A stretch of 31,756 bases of DNA, taken from NCBI GenBank assembly GCA_017471085.1, contig JAFUWW010000048.1, positions 1 to 31,756 of the forward strand, given 5' to 3'. The position numbers and the translations under genes are program-made. The notes beneath the pieces were generated by a model. It ran no database searches, was not told where the DNA came from, and saw only the letters and a program-made list of their open reading frames with translations. How positions within the stretch are numbered: position 1 is the stretch's first letter; every line of letters begins with the position of its first letter. Below, piece by piece: positions 18,798 through 27,042 of this stretch. Source of the DNA: Bacteroidales bacterium (lineage in GTDB: Bacteria > Bacteroidota > Bacteroidia > Bacteroidales > UBA932).

Positions 18798-18844
18798 AAA
18801 AGTGTTATTGGTTTATCGGTAATTTGCGTGACAGTTTCATCCTG

Positions 18845-18875
18845 CAAATTTAATAAAAAACAGCCGGACTCCAAA
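18845..18875 (-). promoter_or_regulatory. Full Bacteroidetes promoter of the GH3 gene
   Basis: On the minus strand TTTG (18872-18875), exactly 19 bp, then TAAATTTG (18845-18852). Both boxes match the consensus. The -33 box overlaps the terminator hairpin of the upstream GH35 unit. Confidence 0.75.
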
Positions 18876-18889
18876 CACTGGAATCCGGC
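18863..18889 (-). terminator. Intrinsic terminator after the GH35 gene
   Basis: Read on the minus strand, GCCGGATTCC / GGAGTCCGGC forms a 10-bp stem (one G-U pair) with a 7-nt loop, followed by TGTTTTTT. It lies 24 bp after the GH35 stop. Confidence 0.8.
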
Positions 18890-18913
18890 AAAAAGGAGGA
18901 TATCTCTAAAATA

Positions 18914-20608
18914 CTAATAATGATACAATTTAATTTTCAGGACCGTCACCTTGCCGTCCGGCAAGAAGGCATTGCGCTCGTCGCCGTTGAGCAGCCGCCC
19001 GGGAACAAACCGGCCGTTCTCAAGCCTGCCCTCATCAATGCGGTCATAGCCGCAGAAGGCCGATTTCACGCCATCCTTCAACACAAAGCCGGCATTGACG
19101 CCGTAGCCCATCAGGTAGAATTCATCCTTCCCGGTCTGGATCAGGATGGCGCTGCCTTCGAAGCGGGGTTCCGCCTGGGGGCCGGCCTGCGGACGCGGTC
19201 CGCCGCCGGTTGCAGGAGCCATCAGCGCCCCGATGTCAAAGGAGCGTCCCCGGCCGAAAGTGACCACATAATCACCGACAGTAAGCGTATCGGCCGCATG
19301 TCCGTTATACAGGTATGTTCCTCGCATGGAGGGCTTTCCAAGATGTTCCCGGATCAGCGGTCCGGCCTGCTCCAAAAGAAGATAACTGTCGGAGAAGAGC
19401 TTCTGCTGGGCGGAAGGAGCCTCCAGTACGCCGGCCGCCCAGCTGTCGATGCCGAAGGGTGAGAAGGCGATGGCATCCCACTCCCCTACGGCGTAGAGGC
19501 CACGGGCGCCCGAGACCGAGCTTTCGGGAATCAGGATGGGATTGCCTTTCCAGGCGAAAGCCTCGCAGATCTGGTCCAGCTGCTGCATGTAGGAATTGGG
19601 CGTGAGAATGTCCAGGTTGGGCGCCCCGGCCTTGTACAGGTCGAAGAAATCCGGGATGGAGCAGCCGTTCCCGAGGCTCCTGCCTCGGGAGTTGATACCG
19701 AAGACAGAAGCATTGGTGAAAGTGGGAAGGGCATAGGCTTTCTTCCCTTCAACGGCCATGTAATCCAGATACCTGGCATAGGCCCAGGCCGTGAAGAAAT
19801 GCTCTGTCTGGTTCAGGATGGGGTTGGTACCGTCATCTTCTTTCAGGCTCTTGCCAAAGACGGTTTCCCAGTCGCCACGGGTCTTGCAGCCGTTGTCTTC
19901 CCAGGCTTTTTTCAGGTCCGGCTGCAGGCTGGCGGCATGATCCTGCAAGTACTGGATCAGTTGGGCGGGGACATCGGCCTTCCAGGCTTTTTCTGCCAGC
20001 CTGGAATAGTCCATGGCGGCTCCGCGGAGGCCGGGTTCGTTCTCGATCTGCATCATCACCACGGTGTGGTCTTTGTCCACCTCGCGGATGTGGGCGAGCG
20101 TGGCGGCATAGGCTCTGGCATCGGCCTTCATCACGGCTTCGCCCCAGACGGAGGGCAGTTCCAGGTCCTTGCCGCTCTCGTCGGCAGCACGGGGATACTT
20201 CCTGGGATTCTGCTTCACCCAGGAGGGGGCGTAGGTCATGAAGGGGTTCTTGAAGGTGCCGAACCAGATGAAAATCACCTTCATATCCCGCTTGCGGGCT
20301 TCACGGATCACATAGTCCACCTCGTCGAAACGATACTGCCCTTCGGAGGGCTCCACCAGTTCCCAGGAGGCTGTAGCGATGACCGAATTCAAGTTCAGGG
20401 CCTTGAGCCTGTCAAAAGTACGCTGCTCCTCCATATAGCCGATGGAAGAAGCCGTGGAGTTGTTCAGTTCGCCGCAGCGGAGCACCATCGGGGCGCCGTC
20501 CACGATAAGGCAGGTGGAGTTCCCGACCTTGGCCAGATGCGGGATAACCTGGGCAGGAAGGCCGATGCAAGTCAGCGCGGCCAGCAGCGTCAAAGCGATC
20601 TTTTTCAT
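18914..20608 (-). CDS. GH35-like beta-galactosidase (DUF5597-type)
   Basis: The 564-residue secreted protein has a Sec signal (MKKIALTLLAALTCIGLPAQ) and a barrel typical of GH35/GH42-like galactosidases. Evidence is LNLNSVIATASWELVEPSEG near the N-terminus, the acid/base region MMQIENEPG (Glu191) and a probable nucleophile in LIPESSVSG (Glu362). The C-terminal part (VGDYVVTFGRGRSFDIGA, YLMGYGVNAGFVLKDG) resembles the DUF5597 domain found in the short GH35 group that includes xyloglucan-active enzymes. A Gly/Pro-rich insert (ATGGGPRPQAGPQAEPR) interrupts it. It removes terminal beta-galactose, in the periplasm or outside. Its start overlaps the GH78 stop by 4 bp, so the two are translationally coupled. 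The substrate remains inference. Confidence 0.85.
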   Translation of the reverse strand: MKKIALTLLAALTCIGLPAQVIPHLAKVGNSTCLIVDGAPMVLRCGELNNSTASSIGYMEEQRTFDRLKALNLNSVIATASWELVEPSEGQYRFDEVDYVIREARKRDMKVIFIWFGTFKNPFMTYAPSWVKQNPRKYPRAADESGKDLELPSVWGEAVMKADARAYAATLAHIREVDKDHTVVMMQIENEPGLRGAAMDYSRLAEKAWKADVPAQLIQYLQDHAASLQPDLKKAWEDNGCKTRGDWETVFGKSLKEDDGTNPILNQTEHFFTAWAYARYLDYMAVEGKKAYALPTFTNASVFGINSRGRSLGNGCSIPDFFDLYKAGAPNLDILTPNSYMQQLDQICEAFAWKGNPILIPESSVSGARGLYAVGEWDAIAFSPFGIDSWAAGVLEAPSAQQKLFSDSYLLLEQAGPLIREHLGKPSMRGTYLYNGHAADTLTVGDYVVTFGRGRSFDIGALMAPATGGGPRPQAGPQAEPRFEGSAILIQTGKDEFYLMGYGVNAGFVLKDGVKSAFCGYDRIDEGRLENGRFVPGRLLNGDERNAFLPDGKVTVLKIKLYHY

Positions 20609-22752
20609 AATGAGAATGCGTAAGTTCCTGATTTAGAATAAGTCTTTCCAGCTACAGAAAGCTTGCACCCGGCCGGGATGGTTACCGTGGAGAGGCCTTC
20701 CGCATGCAGGTCCACCTCGATGAAGCCCTGCGATACGGGAATCCGGCCCTTGGCCCAGGCCATGCCGATGAGGTCCGGCTCCAACGAATACTCCGCCACC
20801 CCGTTCTGACGGAGCCCCATTACGCCGAAGACAGCCGCAATGATGGGCGGAGCGCCATTGGCCCCATGGCATAGACTCAGGCCGAAGGGACGGCCGTAGA
20901 AAGAGAGCTGGTCGGCCAAGGGATTCTGAATCTTGAAATTTTCCGGATAACGGGTATGTCCGGCATCCAGCCAGCGGCCCCATACCTCCTTCAGCAGCTG
21001 TACAAACTGTCCCGTACGGCCGCTGGCGGCATAGGAAAGGGCTTCGTAGCCTTTTTCATAGCTGATATCCTTTTTGTAATAGTCCATTTCGGGAATCACC
21101 TTGTCGAAAAGGTTATCCAGAGCGCTTTCCGGGAACAGCCCCGCCAGCACGGCCCAGCTCTGCGTATGGTGGGAAAGCCGGTAATCCGTGGTGCCATCGG
21201 CCCGGTAGCCGTTGATGAAAGCTTTACGGGAAGCGTCCCAGAAATAATCCATGATGCTCTGTTTCAGGGCATCGGCCCGCGAATGATAATGCTTCGCGGC
21301 GGCTTTGTCGCCAAAGAGGGTCTCGAAGCGGGCGGCAATGCGATAATTCATGTAGAGGAGCATCTGGGGATAGGCGGGCGTACCTACGTTGTCCGGCCCT
21401 TCGTCGCGGTCCCAGCCGGGGATGAAGCCCCAGCGGCGGTCGGTGGAGGAGATAAAACCATTCTCATCCACCAGCGATTCGTACAGAGCCAGCTGGCCTT
21501 CCATCCGGCTACGGTACATCCGCGCGGTAGAAAGGTCTCCGTAGCGCATATATTCCTGCCACAGGCCGATGAGCGCATGGAACGGATAATCCACTACGCC
21601 CAGGTCTTCCTTCGCGGCACCGTCCGGGAGCAGCCCCACCGATATGCCGTTGCGGCTGAGCTGGCGCTCCCCGAAGGCATAATCGCCACCGATGGAGCTC
21701 ACCACGGCATCCATCGCCCAGGGCAGGTAGTCCCGCTTCACGCCGTCCAGGTAGAAATTATGCATGGAAGCATGCTGCGTGCCGATTCCGGCCTGCACAA
21801 GGTGGACCAGTTCCGGATCCGGGCAGTCGAACTGGAGTTGCATCTCCACCGGCCAGACTTTGGCCAGCAGCGTTACATTGGAGATGATCGTCTTCCCGGT
21901 GGAGCGGATGCCCACGAAGCGGAGACCGCGGTCCGGGAGCGTAATCTGCTGCGGCTCGCCGCTAAGGACGACCGGCTCCAGCGGAATCTGTTCCTGGGCT
22001 TTGGGATCCAGGGTCTGAGCCTCCTCCACGGATTCGCCGAAAGTGAAGGACAGCTCTCCCTCCCCTTTTGCCAGGAGTGTCATCTGTCCCAGTTCCAGCT
22101 GGTAGAAATCGGCCACGGCCAGGCTCTGGGGCTGCAGGAAGAGGGTCTCATCCTGCAAGGCTGCCCCCCGGAGCAGGTGCCAGCGCTGCACGGGGATCAC
22201 GGCCGTGTACTCCTTGGGTGCATCCGGCAGCGTCGCGGAGCCATCGTCCTTGGGATCCCATTCCACCGGGTTCCAGCGGGAGCCGTCGGCAGAGGCCATC
22301 CAGCCATCTGCCCGGATTCCATCCACCATGAGGGCAGGGGTGGCTCCGGCTGTCGTCACAGCCGCTTCCAGGGTATGTTTTCCCTTTGCGAGCTGCACGG
22401 GGCTCTGCACCAGTTTTCCATCCACGGTGAACGTGACCTCGCCGGACGCGCGCCACCTCAGGGCAACCGTATGGCCGAGCTTCACTTCCTTCCGGAAGGT
22501 GGTCTCCGTCACGGGCTTATAGAAATTGCCCGGATAACCAACATAGGTGCAACGGTCTTTGGACTGGGCCAGGTTCACCTGCTGCAGATGGGCGGCAAGC
22601 TGCCCCGGATGCCACATCCAGACGGCATTCCAGGCATCCACCGGCTGCTGTTTCTGAATTTCATATCCCGCCGTGAGCGGATTGTACTGGTTCTGTGCAT
22701 AGGCAGCGGATCCTGCAAGCAGGGCTGCCAATAATACTGTGGTTTTCTTCAT
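20605..22752 (-). CDS. GH78-like alpha-L-rhamnosidase
   Basis: The 715-residue protein has a Sec signal (MKKTTVLLAALLAGSAAYAQ). Two beta-sandwich regions precede an (alpha/alpha)6 barrel. The barrel signature FYLDGVKRDYLPWAMDAVV corresponds to the D-x-x-R-D-x-x-x-W-x-x-D block of rhamnosidases that carries the general acid. FISSTDRRWGFIPGWDRDEG and LSHHTQSWAVLAGLFP are further active-site blocks. A short C-terminal sandwich (GFIEVDLHAEGLSTVTIPAG) is typical of GH78. It removes terminal alpha-L-rhamnose by an inverting mechanism. The ATG at 22752 was preferred to 22776 because it opens the clean signal peptide, but both are in frame. It is coupled to GH35 downstream. Two palindromes lie in the upstream gap. 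Confidence 0.87.
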   Translation of the reverse strand: MKKTTVLLAALLAGSAAYAQNQYNPLTAGYEIQKQQPVDAWNAVWMWHPGQLAAHLQQVNLAQSKDRCTYVGYPGNFYKPVTETTFRKEVKLGHTVALRWRASGEVTFTVDGKLVQSPVQLAKGKHTLEAAVTTAGATPALMVDGIRADGWMASADGSRWNPVEWDPKDDGSATLPDAPKEYTAVIPVQRWHLLRGAALQDETLFLQPQSLAVADFYQLELGQMTLLAKGEGELSFTFGESVEEAQTLDPKAQEQIPLEPVVLSGEPQQITLPDRGLRFVGIRSTGKTIISNVTLLAKVWPVEMQLQFDCPDPELVHLVQAGIGTQHASMHNFYLDGVKRDYLPWAMDAVVSSIGGDYAFGERQLSRNGISVGLLPDGAAKEDLGVVDYPFHALIGLWQEYMRYGDLSTARMYRSRMEGQLALYESLVDENGFISSTDRRWGFIPGWDRDEGPDNVGTPAYPQMLLYMNYRIAARFETLFGDKAAAKHYHSRADALKQSIMDYFWDASRKAFINGYRADGTTDYRLSHHTQSWAVLAGLFPESALDNLFDKVIPEMDYYKKDISYEKGYEALSYAASGRTGQFVQLLKEVWGRWLDAGHTRYPENFKIQNPLADQLSFYGRPFGLSLCHGANGAPPIIAAVFGVMGLRQNGVAEYSLEPDLIGMAWAKGRIPVSQGFIEVDLHAEGLSTVTIPAGCKLSVAGKTYSKSGTYAFSL

Positions 22753-22756
22753 AGTA

Positions 22757-22764
22757 CAAAAATA
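22757..22764 (-). promoter_or_regulatory. Possible -7 box very close to the GH78 start
   Basis: On the minus strand TATTTTTG matches TAnnTTTG but ends only 4 bp before the chosen start codon, with no TTTG 19 bp upstream. It would give a leaderless message, or the match is chance. Confidence 0.25.
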
Positions 22765-22834
22765 CATCTTTTTCACTCATTTCATTTTGCTTCATTCGTG
22801 AAAAAGTTGACTCAGGCTTCACTTTAAACCGATT

Positions 22835-22916
22835 CTGTCCACGAAAACAGCTGTTTTCATGGACAGGACCGTCAAATTGCCGGAGCCGTCCACGATAATG
22901 GCTGGTTTTCATGGAT
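22835..22916. repeat. Pair of related palindromes upstream of GH78
   Basis: Copy 1 (22835-22866) is a 32-bp palindrome, CTGTCCACGAAAACAG followed by CTGTTTTCATGGACAG, with 15 of 16 positions symmetric. Copy 2 (22887-22916) shares GTCCACGA, GCTG and TTTTCATGGA with it, 51 bp away. No T-run follows on either strand, so they do not look like terminators. An operator or mobile palindromic element is possible. Confidence 0.7.
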
Positions 22917-22941
22917 GCGGCAGGTGTTTTTCTCGGCAAAG

Positions 22942-24234
22942 CTATCGGCAACGCTCCAGGAGCCATTCCCGGAGGTCGGTCCAGCGGTAGTAAGGACCGG
23001 AGACGGGGGTAAGGTCCGGGAAGTGCTCTTCCTGCTCGTTGTTCAGGATCTTGGCCAGGACATCGCCCTTGGAATTGCGGTACAGGATCATCTGGAAGGT
23101 AGAGGCCATGGGCACACGCTCGAAGGAGAACCAGTACTTGTGCGCTTCGTTGAAGGGATAGCGCTTGCCTTCGGCATCGTCCCTGCCCAGGAGGGCAAAG
23201 AGCGGAAGGACACCCACATCGTGGCCGAAACGGAGGTCGGCCGCACGGTGGCTGCCGGGCCGGAGGGCTTCATCGGCCTTGGTGACGATATCCCGGAGCA
23301 GCGGCTTCACAACGGCCTGCACGGCATCCCCGTTTTCGAGGGAATTGCCCCAGAGGAGGTAGACGATGTTGTTCATCCTTGGCCAGAGGAACATCAGTTC
23401 ATCAACGGTGAAATAGCTCCGGAGAATGTCGAGATCCATGAAATCCAGGTCCTGGCACAGGATAGCCGTATTGAAGACGGAGCGGACGAAGCCTTCTGCA
23501 TCCGGAATGGCTTCCATCGCCTTGGAAGGGGCGTTGAAAATCTGACCGTAGAAACGGGAGAAATCGAAGCTGGGGGCAGGCTGCTCCTCTCCGCGCGGGC
23601 CGAATCCGGGGACGGGGACCCTGGGGAAGGCGATGGGCGGATGCATCAGCTCCATGAAGCGCTCGCCGGAAGTATAGCTGAAATCCATCCCGGGAGCCTT
23701 CTGGTTGAGCATGCCGGTGAAATTGGCCATGCTCACGATACAGCGCTGCACCGTACTGGCTACGGCCGACACTTCTTTCCTGTCCTTGCTCCTGAATACC
23801 TTCGGGAAGCGGGCCACCATCCGGGCCGCCAGCTGCTGATGCTCCCTGCCGCCCCGCGGAGAGAGCGCACCTTCCATGCCCCTGTGCTCGTCCGTTATGG
23901 CCTGCACGGCAGCCCGCAAGGCCTTTCCCCGCTCGTTCAGGAGGTTCAGCGAATCGGCCACGCGGAAACCGGCAAGCGCCTGCACGGAAAAGGTGGAATT
24001 CTGCTCATAGCGGGAGCCGTGGCGGCCGTAATGGCTGATATAGAAGGGCTTGTACCCCCTGGGCGCCGGCGTGTCCTTCACGGGACTGAATTCATAGGAA
24101 TGCATGTTGGCACCGGCCCTGTCCGGATTCTCGGCGATGAGGGCGCGGGCTTCTTCCTGCCGGTCCCTGTCCTGGGCCCGGACCATTGCTCCTGCAGCTA
24201 GCAAGACAGCAAATACCAAAGCAATTTTTTTCAT
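22942..24234 (-). CDS. Secreted histidine-type phosphatase (acid phosphatase / inositol-polyphosphate phosphatase-like)
   Basis: The 430-residue protein has a Sec signal (MKKIALVFAVLLAAGAMVRAQ) and the branch-2 histidine phosphatase hallmarks. ISHYGRHGSRYEQN gives the nucleophile His72 within RHG. LRFGHDVGVLPLFALLG supplies the His338-Asp339 pair that serves as proton donor. The spacing between the motifs and the SHYGRHGSRY wording resemble the multiple inositol polyphosphate phosphatase (MINPP) group known in Bacteroides, which dephosphorylates phytate in the periplasm or on vesicles. In MINPP enzymes the second motif is usually HAE; here it is HD, so a general acid phosphatase is equally possible. 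It starts 3 bp after the mntP stop, implying joint transcription. Confidence 0.88.
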   Translation of the reverse strand: MKKIALVFAVLLAAGAMVRAQDRDRQEEARALIAENPDRAGANMHSYEFSPVKDTPAPRGYKPFYISHYGRHGSRYEQNSTFSVQALAGFRVADSLNLLNERGKALRAAVQAITDEHRGMEGALSPRGGREHQQLAARMVARFPKVFRSKDRKEVSAVASTVQRCIVSMANFTGMLNQKAPGMDFSYTSGERFMELMHPPIAFPRVPVPGFGPRGEEQPAPSFDFSRFYGQIFNAPSKAMEAIPDAEGFVRSVFNTAILCQDLDFMDLDILRSYFTVDELMFLWPRMNNIVYLLWGNSLENGDAVQAVVKPLLRDIVTKADEALRPGSHRAADLRFGHDVGVLPLFALLGRDDAEGKRYPFNEAHKYWFSFERVPMASTFQMILYRNSKGDVLAKILNNEQEEHFPDLTPVSGPYYRWTDLREWLLERCR

Positions 24235-24237
24235 ATC

Positions 24238-24816
24238 TCAACCGAATAAATGTTCAAACAAGATCTTAAGGCCGATGCCGATGAGGATGATGCCTCCCAC
24301 CAGCTCGGGCTTCCAGCGGCGGGCGACAGCCTCCCCGAACCTCCTGCCCAGCGCATATCCCGCCAGGCTGAATACAAAGGAGACAAGGCCGATCACCACC
24401 AGCGGGGAAACAAGCTGCGATGCCTGTCCGTATCCGGTACAGGCCAGGGAAATGCCGACGGCCAGGGCGTCGATGCTGGTGGCCACCGCCAGCAGAAGCT
24501 GTGTCCGGAGCCGGGAAGGATCCAGGTGTGAAGCCTCCTCCGGGGCGAACGAATCCCGGACCATCTTGATGCCGATGACGGCAAGCAGCCCGAAGGCGAT
24601 CCAATGGTCGTAGGCCTCCACGCTTGCCTGGAAATAATGGATGGCCAACCAGCCCAGGAGCGGCATCAACGCCTGAAAAAGACCGAAAAGGAAAGCCATG
24701 CGGAGGACATTTCCCCACCGGCTTTCCTTTTGAATGACCCCGCTCACGACCGAAACCGTGAAGCAGTCCATCGCCAACGCGACCGCGATCAGAAGGATTT
24801 CCCAAAGACTCATCAT
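24238..24816 (-). CDS. mntP: MntP-type manganese exporter
   Basis: The 192-residue inner-membrane protein has about six hydrophobic helices arranged as two similar halves. Conserved acidic motifs lie in the first and fourth helices: ALAMDCFTVSV and ATSIDALAVGIS. A Gly/Ala-rich last helix (VGGIILIGIGLKILFEHLF) follows. These are the signatures of MntP (YebN) pumps, which export excess Mn2+. The start could be either of the adjacent ATGs at 24816 or 24813. It lies 31 bp after GH2 and 3 bp before the phosphatase. A -7 box (24825-24832) in the 31-bp gap would give a near-leaderless message. I see no manganese riboswitch in this short gap. Confidence 0.92.
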   Translation of the reverse strand: MMSLWEILLIAVALAMDCFTVSVVSGVIQKESRWGNVLRMAFLFGLFQALMPLLGWLAIHYFQASVEAYDHWIAFGLLAVIGIKMVRDSFAPEEASHLDPSRLRTQLLLAVATSIDALAVGISLACTGYGQASQLVSPLVVIGLVSFVFSLAGYALGRRFGEAVARRWKPELVGGIILIGIGLKILFEHLFG

Positions 24817-24824
24817 AACGGCCG

Positions 24825-24855
24825 CAAAGTTAACAATTCCTGTTGAATTACCGAA
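24825..24855 (-). promoter_or_regulatory. Promoter candidate for mntP-phosphatase
   Basis: On the minus strand TTCG (24852-24855, one mismatch to TTTG), 19 bp, then TAACTTTG (24825-24832, full match). It falls in the 31-bp gap after GH2. The predicted start is 2-5 nt before the mntP start codon. Confidence 0.5.
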
Positions 24856-26860
24856 CAGTCCAGACGGCCGATTCCTCTCCCTGGGCGGTCACCACCCGGA
24901 CCGTGTTCTCTCCCTTCTGGAGTTTGACGGAAGGCCATTCCACCGTCGCGTAGGCATCGGTCTTCTTCTGGGAGACCTTCTTTCCGTTCAGATAGAGGGT
25001 GGCGGCGGGGGCGGTGGTGAACACGATGATGTCGGTCACCTCTTCCTGCCGGTCCGTATATTCCCTGGAGCAGAGATGCACCGTGGGGACAGCCTTGTTC
25101 CAGTTGGCCTTATAGTAATAGAAAGCATCCTTGCGGACTTTCCGGTCGATGGTCACCAGGTCTTTGTCGTTCTGGTTGGGAGCGTCACCCTCGAAGCGGC
25201 CGGAAGCACCGAAGTCGAACATGTTCCAGACATAGGAGCCCCATATCCAGTCCCGTTCGGCAATCACAGGCCATTGGACGCGGTGGATATCCGTCTGGCG
25301 CTCCATGGGGTGTTTCTTGCCCATGGAATCGTACACGGTGAACTCTTCCTCGTTGTACTGGCCCACATGCATTTTGGGACTGGCACCGGCGCCATACTCG
25401 CTGATGCCCATGGCGGCGGTGGGGTGCTCGGCATGCCAGCCGTCCAGGAAAGGTCCCAGGTCGTCCTTCTTGCCGTAATACCAGCCATAATACTTGTTGA
25501 ATGCCATCACGTCCGGGATAAATTCGTTGGAAGAGTCGATGTAGACGGCGCAGGTGGTGAGCCGCCCCGGGTCCATCTCGTGGGCAACCTGGTTGAGCCT
25601 GCCCACAATCTTGTCGGTCCCGGCCTGGATCTCGTTGTAGAGGCCCCAGAAACAGATGGAAGGATGGTTGTAATTCTGGGCTATCATTTCCCGGAGCTGG
25701 AGTTCCAGGTTGTCGTCGAAGGCAGGATTGGCCACCCAGGTGCCTACGAAGGGGATTTCCTCCCACACCACGTAACCGCGGCGGTCGGCCTCTTCGAACA
25801 TGAAATGTGCCTGGGGGTAATGGGCCAGACGGAGGGAATTGACGCCCATCTCGTCAAAGAAATCGTAATCCGTGAGGTGATTCTCTCTGGTAAGGGCCGA
25901 TGCCAGGCCGTCCCAGTCCTGATGGCGGGACACGCCCTGCAGTTTCAGATGCTGTCCGTTCAGGAAGAAGCCCTTCTCCCTGTCCACATGGTAATACCGG
26001 AAGCCGATGTTTTCTTCCACACGGTCCATCTCGTTTCCGTCTTTCAGCAGGGTGACCACGGCGGTGTACAGGTAAGGATCTGCCTTGCCGTTCCACAGAT
26101 GCGGACGGTCGACGGCCAGGTTGCAGCGCACAACGTCGTTGAAAATGCGGTTGTAATACGTGTCGGCCACCACTTTCCCGGCAGCGTCCTTCACGGCCAC
26201 GCGGACCTCGCAGCCCTCATAGTCCGTGAGGGTGGAAAGGTGGATTTCCGCGCTCAGTCCGGCCCTCTCGCGGGTCACTTTCTGGGAGATGAGCACGCCG
26301 TCGGAGCCGTAGTAGAGCGGAGAGATGCACACCGGCTCCGTCACTTCCAGCCAGGCATCCCGGTACAGGCCGCCGTAAATGTTGAAGTCGCCTCCGAAAG
26401 GAGCCACCTCGAAGGTGGGAGCATTGCTGCAGACTACGGTAAGGGTGTTTTCTCCGGGCTTTACATAATCCGTAATTTCAAAAGTGAAGGCATTGTAAGC
26501 GCCCTTATGCTCGCCCACGAAGGTGGAATTCACCTGTACGGTGGCCACGCTGCCGGCCCCCTCGAACTTGACGAAAATGCGCTTGCCGGCATAGGTCTCG
26601 GGGATGTCCAGGGTACGGGTATAAGTGCCAAAACCCCGGTAATAGGTGCTTTCCGTCTGGAAATCACCGGCGTTGTAGCTGTGCGGGAGGGTTACGGGAT
26701 CGCCCTGCGGGCCGCGTCCGAAAGAGGCGCCAGCCACCGGACCGGTTTTCACGAAGCCTTTGACGAAAGTCCAGCCGTCGTTGAGGGATTTCACTTCCCG
26801 CGCCTGGAGGGCAAGGGAGGCCATGAACAGAGCAATGGAGGAAACAAGGTATTTTTTCAT
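24848..26860 (-). CDS. Glycoside hydrolase family 2 beta-glycosidase
   Basis: The 670-residue secreted enzyme has a Sec signal (MKKYLVSSIALFMASLALQA). A jelly-roll sugar-binding domain follows (WTFVKGF, FVKFEGAGSVATVQVNSTFVG), then an Ig-like domain. The TIM barrel has GVSRHQDWDG, NSLRLAHYPQ, ICFWGLYNEIQ (acid/base Glu410) and GISEYGAGAS (nucleophile Glu488). A C-terminal sandwich (TAPAATLYLNGKKVSQKK) ends the protein. The domain order is that of beta-galactosidases and beta-glucuronidases of GH2; which sugar is removed is not certain. The length is nearer the glucuronidase end of the range. The ATG at 26860 was chosen over an upstream one at 26932 because the signal peptide starts there and a promoter lies between. 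It is the first gene of the leftward GH2-mntP-phosphatase group. Confidence 0.93.
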   Translation of the reverse strand: MKKYLVSSIALFMASLALQAREVKSLNDGWTFVKGFVKTGPVAGASFGRGPQGDPVTLPHSYNAGDFQTESTYYRGFGTYTRTLDIPETYAGKRIFVKFEGAGSVATVQVNSTFVGEHKGAYNAFTFEITDYVKPGENTLTVVCSNAPTFEVAPFGGDFNIYGGLYRDAWLEVTEPVCISPLYYGSDGVLISQKVTRERAGLSAEIHLSTLTDYEGCEVRVAVKDAAGKVVADTYYNRIFNDVVRCNLAVDRPHLWNGKADPYLYTAVVTLLKDGNEMDRVEENIGFRYYHVDREKGFFLNGQHLKLQGVSRHQDWDGLASALTRENHLTDYDFFDEMGVNSLRLAHYPQAHFMFEEADRRGYVVWEEIPFVGTWVANPAFDDNLELQLREMIAQNYNHPSICFWGLYNEIQAGTDKIVGRLNQVAHEMDPGRLTTCAVYIDSSNEFIPDVMAFNKYYGWYYGKKDDLGPFLDGWHAEHPTAAMGISEYGAGASPKMHVGQYNEEEFTVYDSMGKKHPMERQTDIHRVQWPVIAERDWIWGSYVWNMFDFGASGRFEGDAPNQNDKDLVTIDRKVRKDAFYYYKANWNKAVPTVHLCSREYTDRQEEVTDIIVFTTAPAATLYLNGKKVSQKKTDAYATVEWPSVKLQKGENTVRVVTAQGEESAVWTVR

Positions 26861-26885
26861 GTGGTATCTGTTGGTTTTTGTTGTA

Positions 26886-26917
26886 CAAATATCGTTTATT
26901 TTGCCTAAACTAGCAAC
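26886..26917 (-). promoter_or_regulatory. Promoter of the GH2 gene
   Basis: On the minus strand GTTG (26914-26917), 20 bp, then GATATTTG (26886-26893). Each box has one mismatch to the consensus. The leader would be about 20 nt. Confidence 0.45.
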
Positions 26918-26980
26918 TTGCCGGAGCACCACCCGGAGCGGCTCGGACGGGATAAAATCAATACGGCAAGTATTTTCGGC

Positions 26981-27005
26981 AAGAAGAAAAGTTTGTTTTC
27001 TTCTT
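26981..27005. promoter_or_regulatory. 10-bp perfect inverted repeat around a -33 box, possible operator
   Basis: AAGAAGAAAA (26981-26990), GTTTG loop, TTTTCTTCTT (26996-27005). The loop contains the TTTG -33 box of the esterase-GH106 promoter, so a protein bound here would control polymerase entry. No regulator is identified. Confidence 0.5.
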
Positions 27006-27021
27006 TAATCGGCTAATTTTG
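26992..27021 (+). promoter_or_regulatory. Promoter of the esterase-GH106 operon
   Basis: TTTG (26992-26995), 18 bp, then TAATTTTG (27014-27021). Both boxes match the Bacteroidetes consensus. The leader is about 15 nt, and the region before the start codon is A-rich (AATAAAACCAACC) without a Shine-Dalgarno sequence. Confidence 0.75.
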
Positions 27022-27042
27022 TAAAAATCAATAAAACCAACC

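Noticed and set aside
20956..22734. Plus-strand open frame (592 codons) opposite GH78
   Set aside because: Antisense shadow of a clear rhamnosidase gene; no signal peptide or family motif.
22835..22866. Palindrome as an intrinsic terminator for the phosphatase gene
   Set aside because: No T-run follows on the minus strand, and the stop codon is 75 bp or more away.
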